From Symsagittifera roscoffensis (lineage: Eukaryota > Xenacoelomorpha > Acoela > Convolutidae), in NCBI RefSeq assembly GCF_963678635.1, contig NC_087063.1, positions 2,394,073 to 2,458,072 of the forward strand: a stretch of DNA of 64,000 nt, given 5' to 3'. Below are positions 45,641-57,800 of the stretch, one piece after another; within the stretch, counting starts at the first letter, position 1, and each line of letters begins with the position of its first letter. A program made the translations under genes and the position numbers. A model generated the notes under the pieces. It ran no database searches. It was not told where the DNA came from and saw nothing but the letters and a program-made list of their open reading frames with translations.

Positions 45641-45849
45641 ATGCCAGCTGGATTAGGCAAAGGAATTGTATTCTTATTCGTGTCGGCCTTTTGTTATTCG
45701 GCTTCCTGTCTCTCGTTCGTGCTGTCGGGACACGAGTCGGCTGAGGTGACGTCATGGGTGGGGGTGCTTGGAATACCCGTGTGTGTTATGTCACTTTGCA
45801 GCGAGACTCAATTCCGACCGCTTCAATTATACAAGGCTCTTATCCACAC
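45641..45849 (+). CDS. Transporter first exon, distal copy
   Basis: Starts MPAGLGKGIVFLFVSAF. It ends at CACAC before GCTTTAAG, so ACT is completed by the first base of exon 2. Context TTTCAAAAATGCC. Differs from the proximal copy at one residue (HESAEV here, HESAKV there). Confidence 0.78.
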
Positions 45850-48800
45850 GCTTTAAGTAACACTACCAAATTTTTTTCATTAAACTTTTTGTTTGCTCAG
45901 CTTTTTAACATGATGAATGTCGTTCGTTTTTTTTTCATATGACAGAAACGAAACTTTGGTTCTAGTTTATATAATTACGCTAAATGAATTTGAACAAAAA
46001 CGAAACAGTCCAACCTTCATAATAAAACAAAGCAATTTTAAAAATTTGAAAAAACGTTGATTGTGACAAATCATTCTATTTTACTTATGAACTGCATAAG
46101 CTTTAAATAATCTCTGATCAAAACGTAATTTTTTGGCGGTGTATGGACTATCATAAAGCTCGACGACCAGCGTAAAAATTTGAAGCACCTTAAAGTGCAG
46201 CCAGAATGTTCAGGGCTTCGCCCTGATATATGAGTAGTCTTGTTATCATATAATCATGCTATTATGCTATTATACGAATTTAGCAACCAAGCGAAGTTAA
46301 AACGCAACCGAATTCTTGAAGTTTATTTGTTATCGTGACAAAAAAACATCATAGGCTTTGATAGTGCAGGCTATCAATATATCACAAAATCTAATACTGT
46401 TTGTTGTCAAAGTGCATTGAATTTAAGCTATTTTATCAGTGTTAAGCTTGGTTAGAACAAACTATCTTTTTTAATTTTTAATAATTCAAGCAAGATGTTT
46501 AAGCTTTCAGTCTAGATTTGCTGTGACACCACAAAAAAATTATCGAACTTTTCAAAAATGCCAGCTGGATTAGGCAAAGGAATTGTATTCTTATTCGTGT
46601 CGGCCTTTTGTTATTCGGCTTCCTGTCTCTCGTTCGTGCTGTCGGGACACGAGTCGGCTAAGGTGACGTCATGGGTGGGGGTGCTTGGAATACCCGTGTG
46701 TGTTATGTCACTTTGCAGCGAGACTCAATTCCGACCGCTTCAATTATACAAGGCTCTTATCCACACGCTTTAAGTAACACTACCAAATTTTTTTCATTAA
46801 ACTTTTTGTTTGCTCAGCTTTTTAACATGATGAATGTCGTTCGTTTTTTTTTTCATATGAAAGAAACGAAACTTTGGTTCTAGTTTATATAATTACGCTA
46901 AATGAATTTGAACAAAAATGAAACAGTCCAACCTTCATAATAAAACAAAGCAATTTTAAAAATTTGAAAAAACGTTGATTGTGACAAATCATTCTATTTT
47001 ACTTATGAACTGCATAAGCTTTAAATAATCTCTGATCAAAACGTAATTTTTTGGCGGTGTATGGACTATCATAAAGCTCGACGACCAGCGTAAAAATTTG
47101 AAATTCTTATAATCAAGCATTGAAATTGAAAATTACAAATTTCAAAAATTGTCAAAATTAAAGGTATTTTACAAATTAAACATATATAAATCACTATTTC
47201 TCTATTTGTCCAAGTAATTTTTATATTAAATATTTCTCAGAAATGCAAGTTTCAATTGTTGTTTGGTGTTTTTCAAAAACCAAGCTGCAAGTTTACACAA
47301 GTCGATACATTTTCAAATTTTCAAACTTTTATGCTAATCGGGATTTACGCTAGTCCGATCGAATGCTTAGAAGATAGAAACCGAAAGAAAGACTAAAAAT
47401 CAAGAATAATGATTGTCAGAAATGGGATATCACGGGGCTCTATCATAGCTCCGTAATTTTTACTTTATATTCCCGCACCGAACGGCCATGGTTTTCAATT
47501 CAATTAAACATTTTCCGAGACCAAAAAAAAATATTATATTCCATTACAGATGTAAAACTGCGAAACCACGAAATCAATTTATTCTCACTATGATAGTTTT
47601 TTTTGGAAAAAATCCATTATGATCCATAAGAACCTATTATAATCCATAATTTTTGGCGGTGAAATTGATTATTTTGGTCAAGCTAATCCATTATAATCCA
47701 TTATTTTTTTTTCCTACTATGTCTAATTTCGTACTCATAGTTGTTGTAGATTTTTTTGTTGCAGAAATTAAGACAAATGAAAAAGTAAAACTTGAATATG
47801 TTCAACCGACTCTCCTTCCCCCCACCCACGCTTACTCGGTCCAGCTGGAGAGTTGGTGAGGGTAACTGGAACGTGGTGGCGAATGGGGGTTGTGATAAAC
47901 GCCAATAACTGAAAAAGTCTAAAAAAACATCCAATACCTAATGTGAAATGTGAAAAACTATGAGACTTATCAGGTAGCAAATGAGCCTAACAGCAAATGA
48001 GATATTTTTAAAACAAATTATTTTCTAAGTAAGTTTTCAGCGGTTTATACTAGAAATTTTATAGTTTTATAGACACAGACTATAAAATTTCTATATAATT
48101 AATTATAATATACGGGTGCTCGGTGCAGGTCAGGAACTATTTTGGTCGACAAAAACGACAAATATGATCCATAATAATCGACTATAATCCATAATTTTTT
48201 GCGCTGAAATTGATTAATTTTGTCACGCTTATCCGTTGTAATCGATTGTTTGTGAAACAAACATCCATTATAATCCCCAATAAACGTCTTAACCCATTAT
48301 TTTTAGTACTAATTTCGTGCTCTTAAGTGTTGCAGAAGTTTGACAAGAAATTTTGTGTCATTTCTCTTACAATTCACACAAGCGAAAAAGTGAAACTTGA
48401 ATTTGCTCAGCTGACTAACCCCCCCCCCCTCCCCCATCCACGCTTACTCGGCCCAACTGGGGATAAACTTGAGCGTGGTGGCGAATGGCGGTTGTGATAA
48501 AAGCCAAGAATGGAAAAAATCGAAAAAGAATATTCAAAACCTAATGTGAAATATGAAAAAATATGACACGTAGCAAATGAGCCTAACAGCAAATGAGATA
48601 TTTTTAAAACAAATTTTTTTTCTAAGGTATATTCTTAATGGTTGTATTATGAATTTTTGTAGTTTTATAGATACTGACTATAAAACGACTTGTTGACCCG
48701 AGTTGACCAAAACTTATAATCATACAATTTCAAGATATGAAAAACTTCTTGTCATACAGTTCCATACAATTCAGTACGTACAGAAAACTGGGTTGTGTTC

Positions 48801-51800
48801 GTAACCGAACGCAACTGACCAAGACCTTGGTTTACTCAACGCACCAAATGATGGATGGTCTTGCATTTACAATGCATAGAAAACGACCTGAATTGTCTTA
48901 GACCTGTCTTTCACAAATGATATAACGAAAGTGACAGACTTTTAATTTTTGGCGAATTTTTTTAACGATGATCGTTTTTAAAATTTGAATTTTAAAGTTA
49001 TCAGACATTGACAATACATAAACATGCCATACAAAATAAATAAGAGTTTTCAGCGCTTTTGAAAAAAAAATATGCGAAAAGTCAAAAAATTGATTAGTGT
49101 ATCCAGAACTACATTATGCACACAAAAAAAATAAATTTTGCAAAGTAAATTGGAAAACGTTTGTTTGAGTACAAAATTTAATTTGCGGTGGAAAACCAAA
49201 AAAAAATTGGGGCAATTTCAAAATTACCTGTAAAAGTTTTTGTGTCGCCATCAAAAAATGCTAGTCATACAATTTCCATATATGAGAACTGTATGATAAC
49301 ATTTTTTTTCAAAAAACAAAAACCTCGGTTTTTTCATCACCAGACTGTTTTTTTAGAATCAAACAGCCGCATAAACTAATGTTTTTGTTTTTTCAAACAT
49401 TTTTGCGGAATTTTATGAAAATTGTATGACAAGTTTTTTTCCATACATTTGATGTATGGAATTGTATGATAAGCATTTTCGGTTTATGGAGGTCAACCCG
49501 GGTATATAATCAATTATGATATATGGGCGCTCGGTTCAGGTAAAAAAACTAGTTTGGTCGAACAAAACAGTAAAATTATTATGTTCTTCATGCAGCGATG
49601 ATACTGCTACTAAAACGCAATACCAATTAATTCATTAATTTTAAGAAAATAACACCACGCCCTTTTGAATGGAAACTAAGAACTGTCAATGAGAAAACAA
49701 AACGAGAGAATGTTTTCACTTCATAACCTAAGAGTAGTTTTTTTTTCGTTTTATTATATTTTTTTATTTGCATATGAAATGCCTAAAGCTTTCCAAAAAT
49801 CCATGCAAAACGGGAAAAATTGAGATTTTATATTTATATTTGTGAAAAGTTGCCGAGTGGTTACCTATCCTTTTTAGCGTCCAAATAATGTCGGTTTTCT
49901 ATTTTCTGCTAGAAAAAAAACATATATGTTTTATTGTGTCCTCTCGCTCTAGTTTTGCTTTTGCTCTGTTGATCCACTTTGATTCTCGGTTAGGCTGGAA
50001 TCAATTTCAAGATTTATCTCATTATGTCAATTTGATGATTTTTGGCAAAAATCTAAGATCAATAAATAAATTATTTCGCAGGTAGCAATGACTTTTTGTG
50101 CAACTTTTTAAAAAAAAATTGCATTTTTTTTTGCAAAATTTAAAATAAACGTGTAAAGTATCCATGGATGGGTAAGAGCAATTCTTTTTATCGGAAGAAT
50201 CGAGACATTTACCTCAGTCTGGGAAGCGCCTTCATTTTTGGTGGTTTTGGAATCTGGACCAGCTTCGCCTCTCTGAACTTTATTTTGCCAGCTGAAAGCA
50301 ACATGGTCGGTGTTTTCACAATACTCTGTGTGTCAGTTATTTTGCAAACCATTGAGGACAAAAGGCAGTTTTTTATTAGTCACTAAGTCGATCTTAAAAA
50401 TTACAAAAGTCTGAATTATTAGCCAAACGTTTTTTTAAACAGTGTTTTTTACAATCTAGATGCTCTAAATAGGTTTGTGGCGGTTTTGCTTTTCCAACAC
50501 TCCCAATGAGAAATAATCAAGAAAAACAAAATAACAGATTTGGAATTATATCGCTGATAAAAACATTTTTTAAAAGAGTTCAAGCGTTTTTTATTGTTCC
50601 TCGACCCATTGAAAATTTGAAATTGGGATCTGAAAAAAAACTCACAGGAGCTGGTTAATAATATATAAAAGGAAAACTTGTACATTAAAAAATTTGCCGC
50701 TGATTCTAAAACAAATTCCTGTCAAGAGCACCCAGTTTGATGACTTTCTCGTCGATTACATTGGGCATTGTGGGTACTGGGTTCATTTGCAAACCAACTC
50801 AGCTGATCACAAACCAAATCGCAGAAATAGACAATCTGAAAGGTGCCGCATTTGGTAAGTGAACAACAAAAAAATATTGTGAACTTAATCGAACCAAAAC
50901 AGCTTGATTCAGAGCCGAGCCTCAATTTATCCGATTGCCCTTTGACATGTCGAGGCATAAATAAAATTCTGAAAAAATGCTTTTACTGAGATTTAGCGCT
51001 TAAGAATTTTCTAAACTTGAAAATTTTCGAAAACCTCCTTAGCGCTTCAATGCGCACGTTGTTTTTCGCGGATAGCTCGTTTTCAGAAAGCACTATTCAA
51101 ATGACCATACTTCCCAGTCTAAGTTTTGTTCTTTAATTGAAAAAGCAAAAATTTATTTAATAGCAAAAGTAGAGAGTTTTGTATCAAAAAAGAATTTCTT
51201 TACAAATCAACAGACAATAACACTGTTATATCTATCACGAATTAAATTATTATTATATAAGAAATATCAATTATAGTAGATATCCTGTTTTTTCAATAAG
51301 TTAAAAAAAGTTAGGGTTTTCGTTTATTGACACTTTTCCATTATTCTGAAGGCTTGTTTTTTTCGTTTTTACAACATTGTTAAGGCTTAAGTTAAGCGGC
51401 TTTAATTTCTGAAATCTTTGAGATAACTGCAAAGTTTTTTTTTAAAAAAAGAAGGCATCTAAATGCACTCGAATAACAAAAACTTCAATGGCGCGGAAAA
51501 CGTGATAACCAATCTGCGTTTTCAAAAAAAAACATTTTAGTTTTTATCATTCCCAGCGAAATGGAAAAAAGTTATTCAATGATAATTTTCTCTCAATTTG
51601 AATTTGTTTTTTTTTTCACAGAACACAGTAAATCATTAAATATTCTGGAATGCACAATTCGACTATTAGCTCCCCTCGTGTTTATTGATTATTTTCCATT
51701 GACTCTATTATCATTGAATCAGTGTTTGAAAATGTTTTCAGCAAAAAAAACTATGATTAAATTTGCATCACAAAGTTCAAAAAAATTATTGTATAAAAAA

Positions 51801-54800
51801 AAGTTCCGGTTATCAGGAATTTAAGTGAGAAAGTAATTGTAGACAAATGAAGACAGCCATTTCTGCAATTATTGGGCTAATTTTGAGGCTCATTTCTTCA
51901 AATTGTTTGAAATTCGCTGAAAACAGACCCGGTATTTTTTTGTGTGAATTGAGATCGTTATCTTTGCTTTGAATTGGGCAAAACTAGGCGCAATACATTT
52001 AATTCCCGACAAAATTAAGTAATTTTTCTCACATTAATCTTTTCGTCTGATTTTTGATTAAACTGAAAAAAGCTGCACGTTTCTATTCTTTGCTCCTTGT
52101 TTAAAAAAAAAGCATTTTAGAAGCAACAAAAAATCACCGCAGCTTATCAGATGATCAATTTAACAAGTAATCGTGAGTTTTTTTGTTTTATCATAAGACT
52201 CTTAATTTTTTTCAATATTATTTTTCAGACAAAAACATATCCGATTAAGGTTTAAAATCAGATGTTAAAATTGTTGAGTCTTAAAGAGATAAATTTTCAA
52301 CAAATGTAGGTGTTTTTGGGCAAGTAGCAATTTTTTCTGACTGTTTTACAAGAACCATTGAAAAAAAGAAAGCTATGAAAAATATAAAAAAATAACTTTT
52401 CGTTTTTCTCGAATAATTGATTTTGATTTTGTGGAAGAGTAAAATATGTAATTCAAAAGAAATCTGAAAAGATTTACTAGCTGCCAAACGCTAAAATCGT
52501 AAGCGAAATATGTTGGGAATTTAGATGCTCTTTATAATAAGTCTAAAAACCAAAAACGATTTTTTTGTTCAATTTATCAGACCAAAAACCCAAAAAGTAG
52601 CAGTAACTATCTTTGTACACGTCAAACGAACGGTGGTCAAACGAACGACTGCAAACTATCAATATCTTCAACTCGAAAAACAAATAATATATTACATACA
52701 AGCACAAGCATCGGTTTTTAAAGTTTTGTTTGAAGTTATTTTGGAGAAACTAATGCGCGAGATGAATTGTCCTAATAAAACCTAAGCGGCAAGCTAATTT
52801 ACTCCAAACTATACAATTTTTTTCATATTTTCATAAATGTGTTGCTAGAACCAATGGATGTCACTTTGTGTTTTCAGTAAAGCATAAAAGGGGATTGAAA
52901 TTCACAAAAAAAAATGAAACAAATAGATATTTTTAGTTTTTTCTTTGATTATTTGGATCTAATTAACAATCTCCCACTTTCAAGAAAAGGGGTAGATTGT
53001 TAAATAGATTAAAGTATTCGAATTTCTACCAACCAGAGTGCAGCAAAGTTGGAATTTTCAAAAAAAAACGCTCAAGTGCTAATTTATTGTATCTGTTTAT
53101 AGGGGCGATGACTCCTAAGTAGATACCATAGAAGGGGTTCCTATGTAGATTCAAAAAATTTTTGAGAAAATTTTGTTTCATCTACGTCAAAGGGTGGTCG
53201 GACTTTTCAGGAGTTTTTCTTGATGCAAAGAGTCTTGTTGAAAATAGGGAAGCTTTCTCTCTCAAACCCATTTACGTGGAAGAAAAAACAACCGATTCCA
53301 ATATTTTTTGAGGTGCAGCTTTTCAGAAAGTTTCAAGGAAAAAGCTTCACGGCTCAAAACGGATAGTTTCGTATCTTTAGTTTTATCTCTTACCTCGGCT
53401 CACAGGAACAATCTCCCCTTCAATAGGCTAAGCTATCAACCCCCCCCCCCCCTCCGCTCTCCAACCCCCCTCCGGTATTAATAAATTGCAACTTCGATCA
53501 AACCGTAAGGCCTGCATGCAGGTCGGATCTAGGATTTTCTCGAGGGGGGGGATTTTCAAAAAATTTTCGAAAATTTTGTCGACCGAATTGATTTTTGGAG
53601 CTTTCCCTAAGCTCGGCTTAAGCCCTGTTTTGGCAATATTTTGTGCGCCGCAGACAAACGTTTGAAAAAACAGTCCAAAAAGGCATTTTTAGGCACTTTT
53701 TGAAATTTGTTGACCAAAAAATCGCGTTTTTAAGGCGCGTGCTCCCCCCTGAAAATGAGTATATATTGGCGCCAAAGGCGCCTTTAGAAAAATTTTAGGG
53801 TTGAAAAAACTGGATTTCTTAAAAAGTACCAAAGGGGGGATCCTTTGAGTCGGCAGGGGGTCGAATCCCTGAGGAGAAAAGACTTCCCCCCCCCCCCCCG
53901 CCCCCCTAAATCCGCCCCTGCCTGCTTGTACTATGCTAAAAAAATACTAATTTTAACCAAATAAAAAATCCCCTCTCCAAGTTGATTTATGGGGAGAGTA
54001 TTCACTTGGTCCATTATTGCTTTAAGCCGCTGCAAGTGGAGCATCCTTGGCCATTCTCTACTCGAACATCCGTCGGTTTCCTGATCTCACGCCTAGCTGG
54101 AGTTGTCTCGGCTTGATGGTCGGCAACCTCTCTTTCGGCCTAATTTCTTATCGACCATTCAACCCGTCTTTTGTATCCTCGTGTTCCAAGACTTCATTAG
54201 TGTTGACTCTGAGTGCTGGAGGAATGCAGAGTATTACGTCATACTTCGGAATGCACGGGTCAGACTTTTTTTTAGTGTTCAAGCTCAATAACTTAGATCA
54301 TTTTATATAATCAAACTTGGAGTTTACTCGCAACGCAATTTCAAGCTAGGTAGCACTAAATAGAGAACCGCGTATTCATGCTCGTCAGTAATTAAGAAAA
54401 TACTCTGTTATCCAATAAGAATCGAGATTAGGAAAAAACATACGCAAGGATATTAAAAGTTATTTATTTCGTATAACCATTTTTTAAATCTTGAATCTGA
54501 TTGATAAATTTATAGTGTTTGTCTAACTTACTGACAAGCATGAAAAAAACGGTTGTATGCTGCATAAAGCCCGCTTTCCCAGTGTTATGAGTAGAAATTG
54601 GGAATAGAAGTTGAATTTAAATCAAATTTGATAAGCACCGCGTGTAAAATGCTCTATTCTGATTGGATGAAAAATCGAGTTCAGAACCAAGTTGACATCC
54701 TCCCCTCTAAACCGATTTGGAGGAGAGGATGTTAACTTGGTCCAACAATTGACCCGCATCCAGTTTCAAGCGTTAACAATCAATTTTAATCAATTATAAT

Positions 54801-57800
54801 TAATTATAATCTCTCCTTTTAAAATCAAACCACAATTAATTATAATCCATTATAATCGACTGTAATTGATTATTTATTTGTCCATTTTTCTATACAATTA
54901 GAATCAATTAGAATTGATTATAATCCATTATTTTTAGTCATAATTCTAATTCATTAGTTTTAAACAAAAATCCATTATAATCGATTATATATTATTATAA
55001 TTTCTTTTGTTGGTCCATTTTGTCTTTGAATTTGCTTCTAAATTGCTTATATTTTACGCTTTTTGTAGACTTATGTGACTATGAAAAATGAGAAAAATGT
55101 TTTCAAAATTTTCCAATAAATTCAAATTTATAAGTTTTTTTTTAAATTTCTTCCCCATTAGAGTTGTTCTGTGATCCATGTTTTAAGCTTTTCAACCACC
55201 AAAACATCAGCAAATTGATTTAGTTTCATGATTGATTCGGAATATTTACTTTTCACTAATATGAAAGGATCTCTATGAAACTTTTGTAAAACTTGATTAT
55301 AGTGGAATTTCATTATAGTGGAGTCTCAATAAAGCTCAGAAAAAAGTCGAATTGATTATTTTGCTGACATAGCTCAATGCAATTTTTGATCGACTTTTCG
55401 ATCGAATTTTTTGATCAATTTTTGATTGACAAAATTCATATTATCATTTTTGGGTCTTATGCACTAAACGGCCTAAAATCAATTTTTCTTCGTCTTTCTT
55501 GAACTGATTCACAATTTATACACTCAAGTTCAAAAAACATATGGTTTTGCATTTCAATTGATATTTTAAGCAGATAAAAATATTGGCTGGTATGACCAAA
55601 ACTGTAAAGTTTTTTAATCTGCTTAAGCCATTTTTTTGAGTTTTTCTTGTCTGAGAAAAACTTACCATGTGACTTGAAAATAATTATATTTTTAGACAAA
55701 ATTTAACGATTTGGTGTTTTCTGCTAATAATTTTATCTGCCTGAAATATAATTTTAGCCAATCAAATTCAACCAGAATTTTCAGGCAACTCAAGCACAAT
55801 TTCAAGCAGATAAAATTGTCAGCAGAAAAAACCAAATTGTTAAATTTTGTCTGATAATAAAATTATTTTCAAGTCACATGGTAAGTTTTTCTCAGACGAG
55901 AAAATCTCAAAAAAATGGTTTTAGTAGATTACAAATTTTTACAGTTTTGGTCATTTCAGGCAACAATTTTATCTGCTTGAAATATCAATTGAAATGCAAA
56001 ACCATATGTTTTTTGAACTTGAGTGTATAAATTGTGAATCAGTTCAAGAAAGACGAAGAAAATTGATTTTAGGCCGTTTAGTGCATAAGACCCAAAAATG
56101 ATAATATGAATTTTGTCAATCAAAAATTGATCAAAGAATTCGATCGAAAAGTCGATCAAAAATTGCATTGAGCTATGTCAGCAAAATAATCAATTCGACT
56201 TTTTTCTGAGCTTTATTGAGACTCCACTATAATGAAATTCCACTATAATCAATCATTATCCATAGGACGCCAGCGAGGGTGGCGCTTTTTCTAAAATGAA
56301 TAATTCTGTCCACTTAAAAGTTTCCTTGTTTTAATTGAAATTTTATAAGAAAAAGCAAAAAACTTCGTCGTTTGAAAAAACCAAAAAGCAGAAACACAAA
56401 ACGAGCTTGCCTACAAAAGTATAAATGAAAGCATTAGAGACAAAAATGGGAATATTAAAAATTCATGCAGTTTACACGCTCTTTTTGTTTCCCAAGAAAA
56501 CATCCTCTCAAGAAAGTCTCGGTAGCTTAATTTAGTCAAATCAGGTCAATTTCCATTTTGCTGCGATAAGATTCTATTTAAATATTTGAAGAATTGAAAA
56601 ATAGATTTACCTTCATCTGAAAAAATTCCTAATCAAGAAACTGGTTTTGAACGAAATTTGGTTCCTGTTCTAACGCTTCAACTTAAAAATTGTCAATGCT
56701 CAGTAGTTTATCTGTTAAAACAAAAATTTTCTGCCGTGATTGATTCTTAAAGTCAAGCAGTTTACCGATGAGGGCCCATGTGAACAATCTCCCCCTAAAA
56801 TTAAATGCTAATTTCATCAAGACCGGCCTCCTCTCCCACACTCAATACAAAGAGAAAATAATCGATTATATTTATGATGCTTAGACAATTTATAATCCAT
56901 TATTATGATAACAGTTTGGGTGACATTTTAAAAAATTATAATTAATTATAATTTTTCCGAAAATCTTTTCTAATCTCTTGTAATCTCTTATTATCTATTA
57001 TAATCTACTATAATAGATTACAATCTCTTTTTCTATCAAGATATTTTTTCACCAGAAAAATCAATTATAATAGATTAAAAAATTTTTTGTTCTGCATAAA
57101 AACACATTAAAAATAAGTAAGAAGTAGGAATCAGTAGTAAGAACCAGACGCGGATCTAAGATTTTAGCGATGGGGGTTCCTAACCTGTTTTGGTCAAATT
57201 TTATGCGCAAAATTTTGAAAAAAAAACGGGCCAAAAAAGGCATTTTTAGGCACGTTTTGGAGAAATTTGACCAAAAAAATGCTTTTTTTCCGGTGCGCAC
57301 CCCACTCACAAATAATATATAATAGGCGCTGTTAAAAATTTCCGGATCAGTAAGCCAAAAATGGATATCTCAAAGTAGTGGGGGGACCTCAAAATAGTGG
57401 GGGATCTCAAAAAGGTGGGGGGAAATGGGGAGAACTTTTTGGTCGGCAGGGGGTCGAATCCCTGAGGGGGGGGGGGGGGCGTCGCTCTTCGAAGCCCCCT
57501 TTCCTAAATCCGCTGGTGGCTATAACTACAAAATAAGAGTTTCTTTTAGTTCGCAACCAACTGCAAAACACACAAAACAAAACAAAATCACAACGAAATG
57601 AAGCGATGACGTTTGTTGAATAATATTGAATTATAATCCATTATAATGGATTATAATTCAATAAAATTTGAGAAAAAAACTTTCATACAATAATCAATTT
57701 TAATCGATTATAATCAATTTTATTCGATTATAATGATTTTTATTGTTTCGAAAAATAGTAAAACTTTAAGCAATTTTTAATCGATTATAATCATTTCTTT

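Larger units (their letters stand above)
45269..47102 (+). repeat. 917-bp tandem duplication carrying a first exon
   Basis: 45269-46186 and 46187-47102 are nearly identical: only a handful of substitutions and single-base indels. Each copy contains upstream DNA with the TCAGGGCTTCGCCCTGA hairpin, an ATG exon of the SLC35-type transporter, and following intron sequence. Confidence 0.95.

Noticed and set aside
45857-45862. GTAACA as the 5' splice site of transporter intron 1
   Set aside because: It directly follows an in-frame TAA, and its phase does not match exon 2. The GC at 45850 gives the right phase and a gap-free family match.
55457-56168. 70-80-codon minus frames in the foldback arms
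   Set aside because: They are mirror images of the same palindromic DNA and show no domain.
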